From assembly GCF_014696675.1 (NCBI RefSeq), contig NZ_JACJQN010000005.1, forward strand, positions 186,001-250,000: a DNA stretch of 64,000 bases, read 5' to 3'. A program made the translations under genes and the position numbers. Below are positions 63,468 through 64,000 of the stretch, in pieces. Below the pieces are notes generated by a model. The model made no database searches. It saw only the letters and a list, made by a program, of their open reading frames with translations, and was not told the origin of the DNA. Origin of the DNA: Phormidium tenue FACHB-1052 (GTDB taxonomy: Bacteria > Cyanobacteriota > Cyanobacteriia > Phormidesmidales > Phormidesmidaceae). Every line of letters starts with the position of its first letter. Positions within the stretch are counted from its first letter, which is position 1.

Positions 63468-64000
63468 CTACAGATCCTCGGTATCGCAGGGTAATGTGAT
63501 GATGAATGTTGTTCCCTTGCCAATCTCGCTTTCCACAGAAATGGTGCCCTGATGAGCCTGAACGCCCTGCTTCACAATGGCTAAGCCCAAGCCAGTTCCG
63601 GCAATATAATCAACATTTTTCGCTCGATAAAAAGGCTCAAATATGTCCTCCTGGTTCTCTTTTGGAATCCCAATACCCTGATCCTGAATTTTCAGCATTA
63701 GGCTACTTTCTTGATGACGGCATGAAACTCTTACATCCCCTCCATCGAGAGAATATTTAACTGCATTAAAGATTAAATTAGTCAAAATTTGTCGGGCAAT
63801 CATTTCGTCCAAAACAACATTAATCTTTTCTGGATAAGCATCAAAAGAGATGTTGCACCGAGTTTGAGAAATAAGCTTTATTTGATCGATTACATCTTGA
63901 ATTAGATACGAGAAATCAAGTAAAGTAGGCTTAAATGATTGTTTAGCTTCCTCAACCTGACCAACAGCTAAAACTCCATCCATGAGTTCGGTCATGGTTT
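63468..64000 (-). CDS. sensor histidine kinase, C-terminal part
   Basis: The window edge cuts this gene; 177 codons are visible. The HATPase domain has the N box (ARQILTNLIFNAVKYSLDGG), G1 (IQDQGIGIPKENQEDIFEPF) and G2 (IAGTGLGLAIVKQGVQAHQG) motifs. The visible start of the segment (MTELMDGVLAVGQVEEAKQS) is the end of a HisKA dimerisation helix, so this is internal, not a true N-terminus. Input domains and the cognate regulator are not visible. Confidence 0.9.
   Translation of the reverse strand, partial: TMTELMDGVLAVGQVEEAKQSFKPTLLDFSYLIQDVIDQIKLISQTRCNISFDAYPEKINVVLDEMIARQILTNLIFNAVKYSLDGGDVRVSCRHQESSLMLKIQDQGIGIPKENQEDIFEPFYRAKNVDYIAGTGLGLAIVKQGVQAHQGTISVESEIGKGTTFIITLPCDTEDL

Noticed and set aside
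1-64000. CRISPR arrays, insertion sequences, prophage
   Set aside because: No regularly spaced direct repeats, transposase, integrase or phage structural genes were seen.

Overview
The window is chromosomal DNA from a cyanobacterium. Diagnostic genes are ndhN (NDH-1 subunit N), ldpA (circadian Fe-S protein), psb27 (photosystem II assembly lipoprotein), a Ycf45-like R3H ATPase, a Ycf29/Rre1-type response regulator and many cyanobacteria-restricted families (DUF3181, DUF3386, PRC-barrel, RRM protein Rbp). The octamer GCGATCGC (HIP1) occurs all along the window. Gene content and fairly GC-rich codon use fit a Leptolyngbya/Nodosilinea-type filamentous lineage, but I cannot fix the genus from sequence alone.

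0-13 kb: a secreted protein cut by the left edge, a VanX-type D,D-dipeptidase, a chromate transporter, the response regulator, small membrane and cyanobacterial proteins, a gene-free stretch with a cluster of DnaA boxes (6.97-7.12 kb), a PLP decarboxylase, an ECF sigma/anti-sigma/CHRD operon, and an overlapping pair of a dipeptide epimerase-type enzyme and a DUF1611 protein.

13-35 kb: the ribosomal protein supercluster in two pieces. rplC-rplD-rplW-rplB-rpsS-rplV-rpsC-rplP-rpmC-rpsQ-rplN-rplX-rplE-rpsH-rplF-rplR-rpsE-rplO-secY-adk-infA run on the minus strand (24.3 to 13.1 kb). The part normally contiguous with infA (rpmJ-rpsM-rpsK-rpoA-rplQ-truA-rplM-rpsI-rpmE-prfA) lies on the plus strand from 29.2 kb. 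Between them, divergent from rplC, are ndhN, ldpA, the R3H ATPase and psb27. One inversion of the infA-to-psb27 block explains this. A good sigma70-type promoter sits just before rpmJ at the junction. rpsJ, rpsN and rpmD are absent from the cluster, as is usual in cyanobacteria.

35-53 kb: an SbcD-like nuclease, a large TPR/membrane protein with a degenerate M48 protease domain, an RRM protein, an SRPBCC protein, an MscS-related membrane protein, polyphosphate kinase, a CPBP protease translationally coupled to clpS, a STAS protein with a CRP-like site upstream, a radical SAM/DUF2344 fusion, a secreted protein and a Tat/lipoprotein-type solute-binding protein.

53-64 kb: a 38-residue membrane microprotein, small conserved proteins, a DUF938 methyltransferase, an accessory patch (55.0-57.4 kb) with gene remnants, a DUF2199 protein, an unknown protein and a palindromic repeat, then a ROK kinase, a YdcF-type protein, a kinase-like/PP2C fusion, an NfeD/SPFH pair and a sensor kinase cut by the right edge.

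No tRNA, rRNA, CRISPR array or intact insertion sequence was found. Start sites were corrected against family N-termini and ribosome binding sites; many ribosomal genes use GTG, and infA appears to use TTG.
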